Shown one piece after another: positions 27,440-35,893 of a DNA stretch of 64,000 nt. Below the pieces are notes generated by a model. The model saw nothing but the letters and a program-made list of their open reading frames with translations. It was not told where the DNA came from and searched no databases. Position 1 is the stretch's first letter. The number at the start of each line of letters is the position of its first letter. The stretch comes from Calditrichia bacterium (GTDB lineage: Bacteria > Calditrichota > Calditrichia > Calditrichales > J004): NCBI GenBank assembly GCA_020635035.1, contig JACKAO010000004.1:62001-126000 (forward strand), in the 5' to 3' direction. A program made the position numbers and the translations under genes.

Positions 27440-28741
27440 ATGCAGTCATCACACCCTTTTCACATTATGGTAAAACCTAATGGTCCAATTTGTAATCTTG
27501 ACTGCCATTATTGTTTCTATCTTGAAAAAGAAAAATTATATCCAGGTCGATCTGATTTCAGGATGAATAATAGTGTGTTGGAGCGCTATATAAAGGAATA
27601 CATAGAAGCGCAACCTATAGATAATGTGGTTTTTGCCTGGCAGGGCGGTGAGCCAACTTTACTTGGAGTTGATTTTTTTAAGAAAGTTGTTGAGTTGCAG
27701 GAAAGATATGCAGATGGTAAAAAAATTGAAAATGCATTTCAGACAAATGGCATTTTAGTTGATGATGCATGGGCAGAATTTTTTAAAATAAATGATTTCC
27801 TGATTGGGTTGTCAATAGATGGGCCGCAGGAATTACATAATAAATATCGTCTTAACAAGGGGGGCAAAGGTACATTCAGCCAGGTTATGATGGGTCTTGA
27901 GTATCTTAAAAAACATCAGGTCGAGTTCAATACATTAACCGTTGTACAAAAGGATAATGCTCAGTATCCGTTGGAAATTTATAAATTCCTTAAGGATATC
28001 GACAGCCATTTTATGCAATTTATTCCAATTGTTGAACGTATTTCCAAAGAACATAATAACAATGGATTGCAATTAGTTACCCCTGAATATGGCAGTAATG
28101 CAATTATTTCAGAATGGTCTGTTGAAGCAGTAAAATATGGTACCTTTTTGAGTACAATTTTTGATGAATGGGTTCATAAAGATGTGGGGCAGTATTATAT
28201 CCAGATTTTTGACGTTGCATTAGAAGCCTGGTTGGGTATGCAGCCCGGATTATGTGTATTTAGGGAAGAGTGCGGAAATGCGATGGCAATTGAACACAAT
28301 GGAGATCTGTATTCGTGTGATCATTATGTATATCCGGAAAACAAGCTTGGAAATATTATGGAAAATCCGATTGTCTCAATGGTGGAAAGTGTTCAGCAGA
28401 AAAAGTTTGGTTCAGATAAGATAACTACCCTGCCTGGCTATTGTCAGAGCTGTGAAGTACGATTTGCATGCAATGGTGAATGTCCAAAACATCGTTTCAT
28501 ACAAACACCTGATGGCGAGAAAGGATTAAATTATCTTTGTGCGGGATACAAACACTTTTTCAATCACATTAATCCCTATATGAAATTTATGGCAAATGAA
28601 TTGCGCCATCACCGCCCTCCTGCAAATGTTATGACATGGGTAAAAGAAAAAGATAATGGTTTTAAGTCATACAATCTTGGACCAAATGAATTGTGCCCCT
28701 GCGGAAGTGGTAAAAAGTTGAAAAAATGTTGTGGGAAATAA
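27440..28741 (+). CDS. Radical SAM anaerobic sulfatase-maturating enzyme with SEC-C tail
   Basis: A 433-aa protein. Radical SAM motif CNLDCHYC (CX3CX2C) at about residues 18-25 with the family neighbourhood PNGPICNLDCHYCFYLEKE. SPASM-type auxiliary cluster cysteines are in CGNAMAIEHNGDLYSCDH, CQSCEVRFACNGEC and a later CAGYKHFF. Enzymes of this family convert Ser or Cys of sulfatases to formylglycine. The last 20 residues form a SEC-C zinc motif (CPCGSGKKLKKCC), an add-on not needed for catalysis in characterised anSMEs. No sulfatase gene lies in the window, so its target is elsewhere or it modifies another protein. Confidence 0.88.
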   Translation: MQSSHPFHIMVKPNGPICNLDCHYCFYLEKEKLYPGRSDFRMNNSVLERYIKEYIEAQPIDNVVFAWQGGEPTLLGVDFFKKVVELQERYADGKKIENAFQTNGILVDDAWAEFFKINDFLIGLSIDGPQELHNKYRLNKGGKGTFSQVMMGLEYLKKHQVEFNTLTVVQKDNAQYPLEIYKFLKDIDSHFMQFIPIVERISKEHNNNGLQLVTPEYGSNAIISEWSVEAVKYGTFLSTIFDEWVHKDVGQYYIQIFDVALEAWLGMQPGLCVFREECGNAMAIEHNGDLYSCDHYVYPENKLGNIMENPIVSMVESVQQKKFGSDKITTLPGYCQSCEVRFACNGECPKHRFIQTPDGEKGLNYLCAGYKHFFNHINPYMKFMANELRHHRPPANVMTWVKEKDNGFKSYNLGPNELCPCGSGKKLKKCCGK

Positions 28742-28771
28742 AATAATTGTTTGCACCGACTGAATAAATAA

Positions 28772-29575
28772 ATGAACAAATTTACCCTTATCAGCTATCG
28801 AATCTTTTTTATAATTATTATTGTGTTACTCTTTATTTCTTGTTCAAAATCCACCTTTTTATTTAAACCAACTTCATTTTACTCGCGGTTAGATATGGAT
28901 TTCTCACAACTAGAGAATCTCTATAGCAACACGCCACCGCATCAGGGTAAAGAGCTTGAAAAATTTGTAAAAGAAATAAGACCGTACGACCAAGATCTTT
29001 ATGTAAAATCCCTTAATTTTTCAGGAGTCATAGAATGTCAGGTGTTTGTTGATACAACAGGTCAGGTTGAATCTGTTTTTGTCGTTGATGGGTTATATCC
29101 GCATTTGGACAGTTTGGCAGTTGATGCACTGAAACAATCAACCTTTAAAAAAATGCAAATGCATGGCAAACTAAATAAATATTCGGTTATTGTTCGTTAT
29201 CTTTTTATTAATGGTAGTCTAATCACTACGGATATAAATAAAACACCGCTGGAAAAAGGAATAGATTCTTCGACCAGAGTTTTTGACAGCTATCCTAAAA
29301 TGATTTATTTCAAACCTGTATATTACCTTGGCAAACTTAACGGGGCAAATATCGAAGGAACGGTAATTGTTAAAGTGGTTGTTGATGAATATGGCCGCAC
29401 TTTTCATGCGCAGGTAGTAGACTCGGATAAAGAGTACTTAAATGAATATGTTATTGAAGCTGCATTTCTGTGTAGATTCGTACCCGCGGTTTCGAATGGT
29501 AAAAAAGTTAAGTCAGTAATGTTGATAAGATATTTTTTTCCACAACCAAAACTTCCTGCAGTATGGCCAAATTAA
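28772..29575 (+). CDS. Lipoprotein with two TonB C-terminal-like domains
   Basis: A 267-aa protein with lipobox LFISC (about residues 20-24). Two TonB_C-like domains are visible, about 80-150 (GVIECQVFVDTTGQVESVFV...AVDALKQSTFKK) and about 190-262 (GTVIVKVVVDEYGRTFHAQV...VIEAAFLCRFVPA). No N-terminal TonB membrane anchor or proline-rich spacer is present, so it is not a classical energy transducer. Such lipoproteins are common in FCB bacteria and their function is not established. Gap of 30 bases to the radical SAM gene. Confidence 0.75.
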   Translation: MNKFTLISYRIFFIIIIVLLFISCSKSTFLFKPTSFYSRLDMDFSQLENLYSNTPPHQGKELEKFVKEIRPYDQDLYVKSLNFSGVIECQVFVDTTGQVESVFVVDGLYPHLDSLAVDALKQSTFKKMQMHGKLNKYSVIVRYLFINGSLITTDINKTPLEKGIDSSTRVFDSYPKMIYFKPVYYLGKLNGANIEGTVIVKVVVDEYGRTFHAQVVDSDKEYLNEYVIEAAFLCRFVPAVSNGKKVKSVMLIRYFFPQPKLPAVWPN

Positions 29576-29726
29576 TAATTAAACAGATAAATAAAGACTT
29601 GAAATATCAGATGGGAATAAAATAATTTTTGTGTTGTTATAACCATTAATTCTTATAATTTCCTGCCTCCAAGGAAGTATTGTTAGGTTCGCAAATGTAT
29701 AGAGATTTTCTATACTCTCATATTTT

Positions 29727-29768
29727 CCCTTGTGATTTCCCCAATGCATCACAAGGGATTTTTTTTTA
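29727..29768 (+). terminator. Rho-independent terminator (plus strand)
   Basis: Perfect 10-bp stem CCCTTGTGAT (29727-29736) / ATCACAAGGG (29748-29757) followed by nine or so T. Ends the radical SAM/TonB_C transcript. Confidence 0.9.
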
Positions 29769-29770
29769 AC

Positions 29771-29807
29771 AAAAAAAGGCTATCCCATACATTCTAGGAT
29801 AGCCTTT
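29771..29807 (-). terminator. Rho-independent terminator (minus strand)
   Basis: Perfect stem AAAGGCTATCC (29775-29785) / GGATAGCCTTT (29797-29807). Read on the minus strand it is followed by a T-run, ending the EEP nuclease gene. Confidence 0.9.
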
Positions 29808-29829
29808 AAAAATCTAAAAACTTTTTTTA

Positions 29830-30966
29830 TTAAGGCATAAAATCAATCAATTCAACAACACCCCCATGATCAGATGGCCAAAGGCCTCCTGTTACTCTGT
29901 CCCGAAGTTCATCTCCAATAACGAAAGCATTCCCAACCTGAAATGAGCTTGAAGATTTGACGAATATAAAATCAATTCTCGAGTAAAAGTTAACCGAATT
30001 ATTCATAAGATCAGCATCATGACCATATGTGTAACCATTTTCATTGTAAGTTAGAGCATTGTTCAACCAGGTATCACTGAATCCGGCAGCAGTAACAGCC
30101 ATATAGGTTGGTCCTGAAGGTGCCGGTGAATTAAAATCACCAACCATAATAACAGGACTGGTTTCATCGCTGAACGTTGCCAACAGCTCTGAAAGCTGAG
30201 CCTGCCGGAGCTGATTGTTTGGATCAAATGCTTCAAGATGAGTATTTATAAAACGATATGTATTTCCACCCACAGTTGCTTTAACACTTGTAAAACCTCT
30301 TGGCACAACCAGTCCGAAGGTGGTGTCGGCTATAAGCATAGCTTCAAAATTCTCTGAGAGTTCGTCAGAAACGGTTACATCATTTCTTGCCAGGATCACA
30401 TCACGATCCAGTAAACGTATATCATCCAAGGGGCTGGCTAACATTGGTAATTCAATATCTGCATTGTCTACTGTGGAAACTGCTGAATAGTTTAAACCGC
30501 GTGAATTTAATTCGTTCAGCAAAATTTCCAGGTAATCATATACAACATTTTGTGCTTTAACCGGATTACCGCCCAAGAAATCACTTGGTGTTTGGGTAAA
30601 GATTTTTGATACTTCCTGTAATCCGATAAGGTGTGGTTTTGTTTTTTCTATTTCATCCGCAATTCCTTTTGCACGTTCTTCAAAATCTGCATCCTGCAGG
30701 CTTTTATATGCCAATGCAACGAGGCTTGGTATTTGATTTATTGTAACATCTTCGCTTAATAAACCGTCGACATCCGCACCGATGTAAATATTCCTGGTCA
30801 TAACCTTTATTGTCCCGTTCGCTTCGCTGGATCCTAATTCAGTTAATAAAGTTTCTTCACCGTTTGGATCCGGATCTTCGTTACCGGTTCCATCATCTTC
30901 AGAGCAACTTATAACAAAAGAAGTGAGTAATAATGCCAGGAACATTATTTTAAGTTTTGAGATCAT
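29830..30966 (-). CDS. Secreted endonuclease/exonuclease/phosphatase (EEP) family lipoprotein
   Basis: A 378-aa protein with lipobox FVISC (about residues 17-21), an acidic/glycine linker, then an EEP metal-dependent hydrolase domain. Seen motifs: TRNIYIG start strand, GLQEVSK (metal-binding Glu), MVGDFNSP (Asp/Asn), SRIDFIFV and a final SDHGGV (catalytic Asp-His). Family members are nucleases, phosphodiesterases or sphingomyelinases. The substrate cannot be named. Monocistronic with its own terminator. Confidence 0.85.
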   Translation of the reverse strand: MISKLKIMFLALLLTSFVISCSEDDGTGNEDPDPNGEETLLTELGSSEANGTIKVMTRNIYIGADVDGLLSEDVTINQIPSLVALAYKSLQDADFEERAKGIADEIEKTKPHLIGLQEVSKIFTQTPSDFLGGNPVKAQNVVYDYLEILLNELNSRGLNYSAVSTVDNADIELPMLASPLDDIRLLDRDVILARNDVTVSDELSENFEAMLIADTTFGLVVPRGFTSVKATVGGNTYRFINTHLEAFDPNNQLRQAQLSELLATFSDETSPVIMVGDFNSPAPSGPTYMAVTAAGFSDTWLNNALTYNENGYTYGHDADLMNNSVNFYSRIDFIFVKSSSSFQVGNAFVIGDELRDRVTGGLWPSDHGGVVELIDFMP

Positions 30967-31268
30967 TTTTATTCCTTTCAGTTAAATTATAAATATGCCA
31001 ACCAAAACTTTAATATTTCTATTCCTGCTTACAAGAAAATGGATCATTACACAAGTGTTTAAGTTAGTAAATACATAGATCAATTAAATGGATGAGAAAA
31101 GAATTCTTGAAATAATATAAAGATAAATTTGTATTTTGATTTTTTTTTTGCTTTATAAGGAAAGATGCTTGATAATGGCATTAAATTAATTTATAATTGG
31201 CGTCATTTAAATGATATGAAAATCACTAAAAAAATACTGCCCTTTTCTAAGAATTTTTGGGAGGATAA
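30967..31268. other. Intergenic region
   Basis: 302 AT-rich bases between a divergent pair of genes. It ends with a GGGAGG ribosome site before ATG 31269. Apart from a doubtful 18-codon frame at 31216-31272, nothing recognisable is seen. Confidence 0.5.
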
Positions 31269-31478
31269 ATGAAGATACATCAATTAAGAAGTTATCTGGA
31301 TGATTTTGATGATCAGGCTGAAGTTTTTGTTTCATTATTTGGCCTGGAAGGTGCTCAGGAAATCTATGAGATCACCAGTGCTTCAAATAACGGCGGACAT
31401 TTGCAATTAACGATCGATGAAGCGGATTCTCACAGCGATATTGACTTCATGGATCATGATATGATGGATGACCATTAA
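31269..31478 (+). CDS. Small acidic hypothetical protein (69 aa)
   Basis: Not recognised. 69 aa, rich in Asp and Glu, with the C-terminal stretch DEADSHSDIDFMDHDMMDDH holding six Asp and three His. No signal peptide or membrane segment. Strong GGGAGG ribosome site upstream and a terminator 23 bases downstream support it as a real monocistronic gene. The acidic His/Asp tail could bind metal (inference only). Confidence 0.7.
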   Translation: MKIHQLRSYLDDFDDQAEVFVSLFGLEGAQEIYEITSASNNGGHLQLTIDEADSHSDIDFMDHDMMDDH

Positions 31479-31500
31479 AGTTAAAACTTATTCGGTTTTT

Positions 31501-31538
31501 AAAACCCTTTGATCGAACGACCGAAGGGTTTTTTTTCT
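31501..31538 (+). terminator. Rho-independent terminator
   Basis: AAACCCTT (31502-31509) pairs with AAGGGTTT (31524-31531), then a T-run. Follows the small acidic protein gene. Confidence 0.8.
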
Positions 31539-31685
31539 TACATTTCGAAATAATCCCCTGATCACTGCTCTGAATCTGCGAAGGTTGCTCAAAATATAAA
31601 GCCAAACATATCCAAAATAATCATCTTGTAACATAATTAACACCGCTACGTAATAGAATGCATTCAATACAAATAGGGAGGTCTT

Positions 31686-32675
31686 ATGAAATCCGGCATC
31701 TATGTGTGGGCTTTCATCTTATTTATTTTTTCGATTGCATTTGCAAAGGATTTAAAAAAAGATTTTTCTCATACTTTCAATGTTTCAGACGGGGCGATTC
31801 TAATACTGGAAAACGGTGATGGCAATGTAAATATTAAAACATGGGAGAAGGATCAGATTCAGGTTGATGTTGTATATCATGCTCAGATAAAATCATCTTC
31901 TCAAACTGATATTGACAAATTTGATATTGAATTTAGTCAGAATGGAAACAAAGTTTACGTTATTGAACGCAATAAACGAAAGCTGGTATTGGGGTATTTT
32001 TCTATTAATTATATTGATTATCGATATGATATTTTTGTCCCTTCTTATACGAAGGTAGACATACAGGCTGACGATGGTGATATAGTAATAAATGATTTGA
32101 AAGCTAATGTCCGAATAAAGGGAGATGATGGAAAAATCGAACTTAAAAATATATTTGAATCAAAGATGAATTTGCACACTCAGGACGGAAGAATTAACCT
32201 TGAAAATGTATCCGGCATACTTAATATAAAAAGTGATGATGGTGATGTTTTTATCAATGATATATCAGTATCAGAAGCTGAAATATCAGGCTCGGATGGA
32301 AAAGTTAAAATAAAAAACAGTCGAGGTGATTTTTATATTACTACTGATGATGGTGATGTAACTCTGGATAAAATTACTTCGCATGTCCTAGATGTAAGGA
32401 CTCAGGATGGCGATATTGATGTACGTTTTGCAGGAAGAGATAATGTAGATATTTCTTTAAGTACAAATGACGGACGCGTTAACCTGGACCTTGATAACCC
32501 GATCTCAGCTGCATTTTCAATAGAAAACGATGATGGACATATCCGTTTTAATCTGGATGATGCAGATATTTCCAGAGATAGTAAGCATTTATTAAAAGGT
32601 AATTTAGGTAATGGTGAAGGAAGGTTAAAGATACGTACTTCGGATGGTTCAGTATCCGTGAATAATGCCTTTTAA
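31686..32675 (+). CDS. Secreted DUF4097-type beta-solenoid protein
   Basis: A 329-aa protein with a signal peptide (about 1-20, IFSIAFA). From residue ~115 on, short repeated turns of about 20 residues carry alternating DDGD/TQDG/SDG motifs (ADDGDIVIND, GDDGKIELKN, TQDGRINLEN, SDDGDVFIND, TTDDGDVTLD, TQDGDIDVRF), typical of the DUF4097 adhesin-like beta-strand family. Function of the family is unknown. Followed after 18 bases by a membrane-anchored coiled-coil protein, probably the same transcript. Confidence 0.78.
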   Translation: MKSGIYVWAFILFIFSIAFAKDLKKDFSHTFNVSDGAILILENGDGNVNIKTWEKDQIQVDVVYHAQIKSSSQTDIDKFDIEFSQNGNKVYVIERNKRKLVLGYFSINYIDYRYDIFVPSYTKVDIQADDGDIVINDLKANVRIKGDDGKIELKNIFESKMNLHTQDGRINLENVSGILNIKSDDGDVFINDISVSEAEISGSDGKVKIKNSRGDFYITTDDGDVTLDKITSHVLDVRTQDGDIDVRFAGRDNVDISLSTNDGRVNLDLDNPISAAFSIENDDGHIRFNLDDADISRDSKHLLKGNLGNGEGRLKIRTSDGSVSVNNAF

Positions 32676-32693
32676 AATAAAATTCGGTGAATT

Positions 32694-33470
32694 ATGAAAA
32701 CCAGGCATGACTTTTATTTTGTCTTTAGTCTCCTGTTTATTCTTGTTATTGGATTTTTTATAACTTATGATCATTTCCAAAAGAAACAACTGAACAGTTA
32801 TTTGCGTGTTGTGCATGACAAAATATCTGAGATGATCACAGATGAGAGCGACAGGAAAGCTTTTCATGAATATTATGAAGAACTTATAACGCATGTTGAG
32901 AATGATTCTGTTTCCCCTCAACAACTTGAAAATCTTGCTGAAAACATTATTTCGATTCGCCGACAAAAGGATAGCTTGTCAACTTCTGATTTAAAAGAAT
33001 TATTAATTTTAAAGCAAAACACAATAAAGAAAAAGCGTGTCTCCGGGCTGGCTGAGATTATTGACAAAGAACATCCGGATTGGAAAAGCCTTAGTGAACA
33101 ACTTGGTCGTAAAATCGCAGCTATTGATTCCATCAAAAATAACAGAAAGCATGATGCTGAAGCCGGCAATCTTCTGCAAAAGCAATTAGAAGTGCATGAA
33201 ACTCTGTCGAAAGATCATTCAGACCGGCATTTAAGAATTCAGGCAATTGTGGATTCTATTAAAGATAAAATGACATCAAGTACCTTATCAGAGAAAGACC
33301 GGCAAATCTTATTAAAAGAATTAAAAGCACTTAAAGATGAGAATAATCAGTTAAACAGTAAAGTGGATGCTTTAGAAGAAATTCAACTTCTATTGGATAA
33401 TGAGCGTGAGAAAATGCAGCAGAAACTGGTTATTCTGGATTCATTAAAAAACAATACCTATAAGCATTAA
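32694..33470 (+). CDS. Membrane-anchored coiled-coil protein, unknown function
   Basis: 258 aa. One N-terminal TM helix (about 8-25, FSLLFILVIGFFITY), the rest highly charged and helical with heptad-like Leu/Ile spacing, strongest at about 150-250 (ILLKELKALKDENNQLNSKVDALEEIQLL). No catalytic motif recognised. Its placement right after the DUF4097 gene suggests a shared envelope role (inference). Confidence 0.7.
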   Translation: MKTRHDFYFVFSLLFILVIGFFITYDHFQKKQLNSYLRVVHDKISEMITDESDRKAFHEYYEELITHVENDSVSPQQLENLAENIISIRRQKDSLSTSDLKELLILKQNTIKKKRVSGLAEIIDKEHPDWKSLSEQLGRKIAAIDSIKNNRKHDAEAGNLLQKQLEVHETLSKDHSDRHLRIQAIVDSIKDKMTSSTLSEKDRQILLKELKALKDENNQLNSKVDALEEIQLLLDNEREKMQQKLVILDSLKNNTYKH

Positions 33471-33591
33471 TTCTTGCAATTTTCCGTTTTTTATTCACAT
33501 TTTATAAATATCAGTCCGATTGCATAAATTAGATTATCCAGGAAGATATCAGGGTGATTTGTTGTTTTACCAGTTTTATCAGGGAGAATGC

Positions 33592-33951
33592 ATGGAAAAT
33601 CAGGTTGATCTGAAGCGTCTGTTACAATTAATCAATGATCAAAAAAATCTTGATACAAACTTAAATCTGGATGAAGGATGTACTATTTTTGCCCAGGACC
33701 AGGCACCGCTTATAAAAGTGATTAATTACTTTTTAAATTATTTATCTGTTCTGACCGACAAGACAATGGAAATATCGCTGGATTTACTTGGTTCATCTAT
33801 TTTGATGAGTATGATGGCATTCACCAATAAACAGGATTTACCAGCTCTCAGCCCCAACCTTAAAGCCGCACTGGAAGTATATCATGCTTCATACGAAGTG
33901 AAGCATGAACCAGGTCAATATATTCAGATTAAAATTACATTTTCTAAATAA
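33592..33951 (+). CDS. Hypothetical protein, possible degenerate GHKL-like fold (119 aa)
   Basis: Start taken at ATG 33592 with GGGAG six to ten bases upstream. A longer frame from 33520 begins at TTG without a good site. Not confidently recognised. The spacing QAPLIKVINYFLNYLSV...ISLDLLGSSILMSMMAF...GQYIQIKITF recalls the N-box helix and last strand of histidine-kinase ATPase domains, but the N-box Asn/Glu and the G boxes are absent, so no ATP binding is expected. Single short gene between unrelated neighbours. Confidence 0.6.
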   Translation: MENQVDLKRLLQLINDQKNLDTNLNLDEGCTIFAQDQAPLIKVINYFLNYLSVLTDKTMEISLDLLGSSILMSMMAFTNKQDLPALSPNLKAALEVYHASYEVKHEPGQYIQIKITFSK

Positions 33952-34018
33952 CACTCCTGTAACAATTCTCCAAATAACTACGTAGTCAAACCTAAATCAT
34001 TCTTTGGAGGATTGTCAG

Positions 34019-35758
34019 ATGTTTAGAAAGGGAATTATATACTTTGCCAGACTTGTATTTATTGTACCCGTTGTACTTTTTGCCCAGGATAATACATTAA
34101 CTGAGCTTAATGATTTCTATCCTGAAAAAATAGAGACGGCAGGATTTGTTCTGTCTCAGCCGCAGGAAATTTATATTGAAGCCAAAGCGATTGCTCCTTT
34201 TCGTTCAGGGGCAACACCTTTAACAAATGCCTGGATTTTAAACAGTAATACGCGTGAATTAGTTTGGGAAATACCTGATGCAGACGATATAGACAGAGAA
34301 CGAACTGTATCCACGTATAATGACAGAATCTCCCTAGAAGCCGGTAAGTATGAAGTATATTATTCAACTTATCCGAACTACAGTTATATAAACCGTAACT
34401 GGAACAATAGTCATGGATTTTTTGATAATCTTTTTGGAAATGTTTTCTATGGTGATGATTGGGATATAAGACGCCGGGATTATGGTGACCTTTTTATCCG
34501 TATAATTGGGAATGGAACTCCGGCGACAGAAGATGATGTTTTTATGTGGCAGAATAATTATGCTAAAAAAGCACTGATAAACTGGACTCAGCTTCGTGAT
34601 GATTTTTTCGAGGAAAAAATACTTGATATCAGTAAACCTGTTGATCTGCATATTTACGCAATCGGCGAACTTAGGGATGAGAGCCAGTATGATTTCGGCT
34701 GGATCGTTGATTTAAAAACACGGGAAAAAATCTGGGAATTAGATTATCGTCATTCATTACATGCGGGTGGAGCAGAGAAAAACCGACTTGTTGATAAAGA
34801 TGTGCACCTGGAGCCAGGAAAATATAAACTTGTCTTTGTAACGGATGATTCGCATAGCTACCGCCGCTGGAATTCGGCCCCGCCATACGATCCGGCTTTC
34901 TGGGGCGTATCAATTCGCACAGAAAACCCGGATGCAGCCGCTGCAATTGCTTTGGAAGATGCTGGAAAATATGAAGATAAAAATCAGATTGTGAAATTTG
35001 ACAGAGTTAGAGATCAGGATTACCGTGTTCAGGGATTTTCTCTGAACAAGCCGTTGGATGTTCATATTTATGCGCTTGGTGAAGGCCGTGATGGCGAAAT
35101 GTACGATTACGGTTGGATTGTGAATGCAAAATCCCGTGAAAAAGTATGGATAATGGATTATTATGAAACTGAAAATGCCGGCGGTGCCGCCAAGAACAGA
35201 TTGTATGACGGCATTGTAAAATTGGATCCGGGTAATTACATCGCATACTATGTTTCCGATGGATCACATTCTTACAACAACTGGAACAGTTCCGCACCAT
35301 TTGACCAAACAAATTGGGGAATGACCATAAGTGCAGCAAACGAAAATTTTAATCCTTCGGATGTTTCCAAATACGATGAAAGTGAAGACAAGTCAATCCT
35401 GGTCAGAATTACAAGGGTTGGCGACTTTGATAAAGCACGGGCAAAATTCCAATTAACAAGGGATCAGAAGGTACATGTATATGCCATTGGTGAAGGACGG
35501 CATAATGAGATGTACGATTATGCGTGGATAGAAAACGCGGAGACCGGCCGGGTCGTCTGGGAAATGACTTACCGGACTACCGAGCGTGCCGGTGGCGCTA
35601 TGAAAAATCGTTTATTCGATGGCAATGTATTGCTGGAGGCAGGTGAGTATGAAGTGTTTTATAAAACTGATGATTCTCACTCTTTTTCTGACTGGAATGA
35701 AGCACCACCGGATGATCCTGTAAATTGGGGAATAACAATTACCCGCCTTGAAGATTAA
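34019..35758 (+). CDS. Secreted protein with three tandem ~130-residue repeats, unknown function
   Basis: 579 aa from ATG 34019 (GGAGG eight bases before). Signal peptide about 1-22 (VVLFAQ). Three well-kept repeats, about 195-300, 330-435 and 465-575, each with HIYA(I/L)GE.R, (M)YD(Y/F).WI.(N/D)....R..W.(M/L).Y, AGGA.KNRL.D, LEPG.Y...(Y/F).(S/T)DDSHS and a closing W(G).(S/T)I. A fourth, diverged copy seems to occupy the N-terminal part. The alternation suggests beta-sandwich units. No enzyme motif is seen. Followed by a terminator, so it is a single-gene transcript. Confidence 0.78.
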   Translation: MFRKGIIYFARLVFIVPVVLFAQDNTLTELNDFYPEKIETAGFVLSQPQEIYIEAKAIAPFRSGATPLTNAWILNSNTRELVWEIPDADDIDRERTVSTYNDRISLEAGKYEVYYSTYPNYSYINRNWNNSHGFFDNLFGNVFYGDDWDIRRRDYGDLFIRIIGNGTPATEDDVFMWQNNYAKKALINWTQLRDDFFEEKILDISKPVDLHIYAIGELRDESQYDFGWIVDLKTREKIWELDYRHSLHAGGAEKNRLVDKDVHLEPGKYKLVFVTDDSHSYRRWNSAPPYDPAFWGVSIRTENPDAAAAIALEDAGKYEDKNQIVKFDRVRDQDYRVQGFSLNKPLDVHIYALGEGRDGEMYDYGWIVNAKSREKVWIMDYYETENAGGAAKNRLYDGIVKLDPGNYIAYYVSDGSHSYNNWNSSAPFDQTNWGMTISAANENFNPSDVSKYDESEDKSILVRITRVGDFDKARAKFQLTRDQKVHVYAIGEGRHNEMYDYAWIENAETGRVVWEMTYRTTERAGGAMKNRLFDGNVLLEAGEYEVFYKTDDSHSFSDWNEAPPDDPVNWGITITRLED

Positions 35759-35772
35759 TACTTTACAATTTA

Positions 35773-35802
35773 AATCCCGGTTTGATGCCGGGATTTTTTT
35801 TA
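35773..35802 (+). terminator. Rho-independent terminator
   Basis: AATCCCGG (35773-35780), loop TTTGATG, CCGGGATT (35788-35795), then T-run. Confidence 0.9.
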
Positions 35803-35893
35803 TCATAAATCTGCCATTGATGCCCATTTATTAGGGTTGCTTTCAAAAAGTGATTATAGCTACATTATCTTAAGATAATCAACCGGGAAAGAT

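Noticed and set aside
28772..29575. TonB energy transducer
   Set aside because: It is a lipoprotein without TonB membrane anchor or proline-rich spacer.
31216..31272. 18-codon frame ending in ATGA overlap with the small acidic protein gene (possible leader peptide)
   Set aside because: No ribosome site before it, and the overlap can arise by chance from the GGATAAATGA sequence.
32090..32660. DDGD repeats as RTX calcium-binding repeats
   Set aside because: They lack the GGxGxDxUx nonapeptide pattern and fit DUF4097 turns better.
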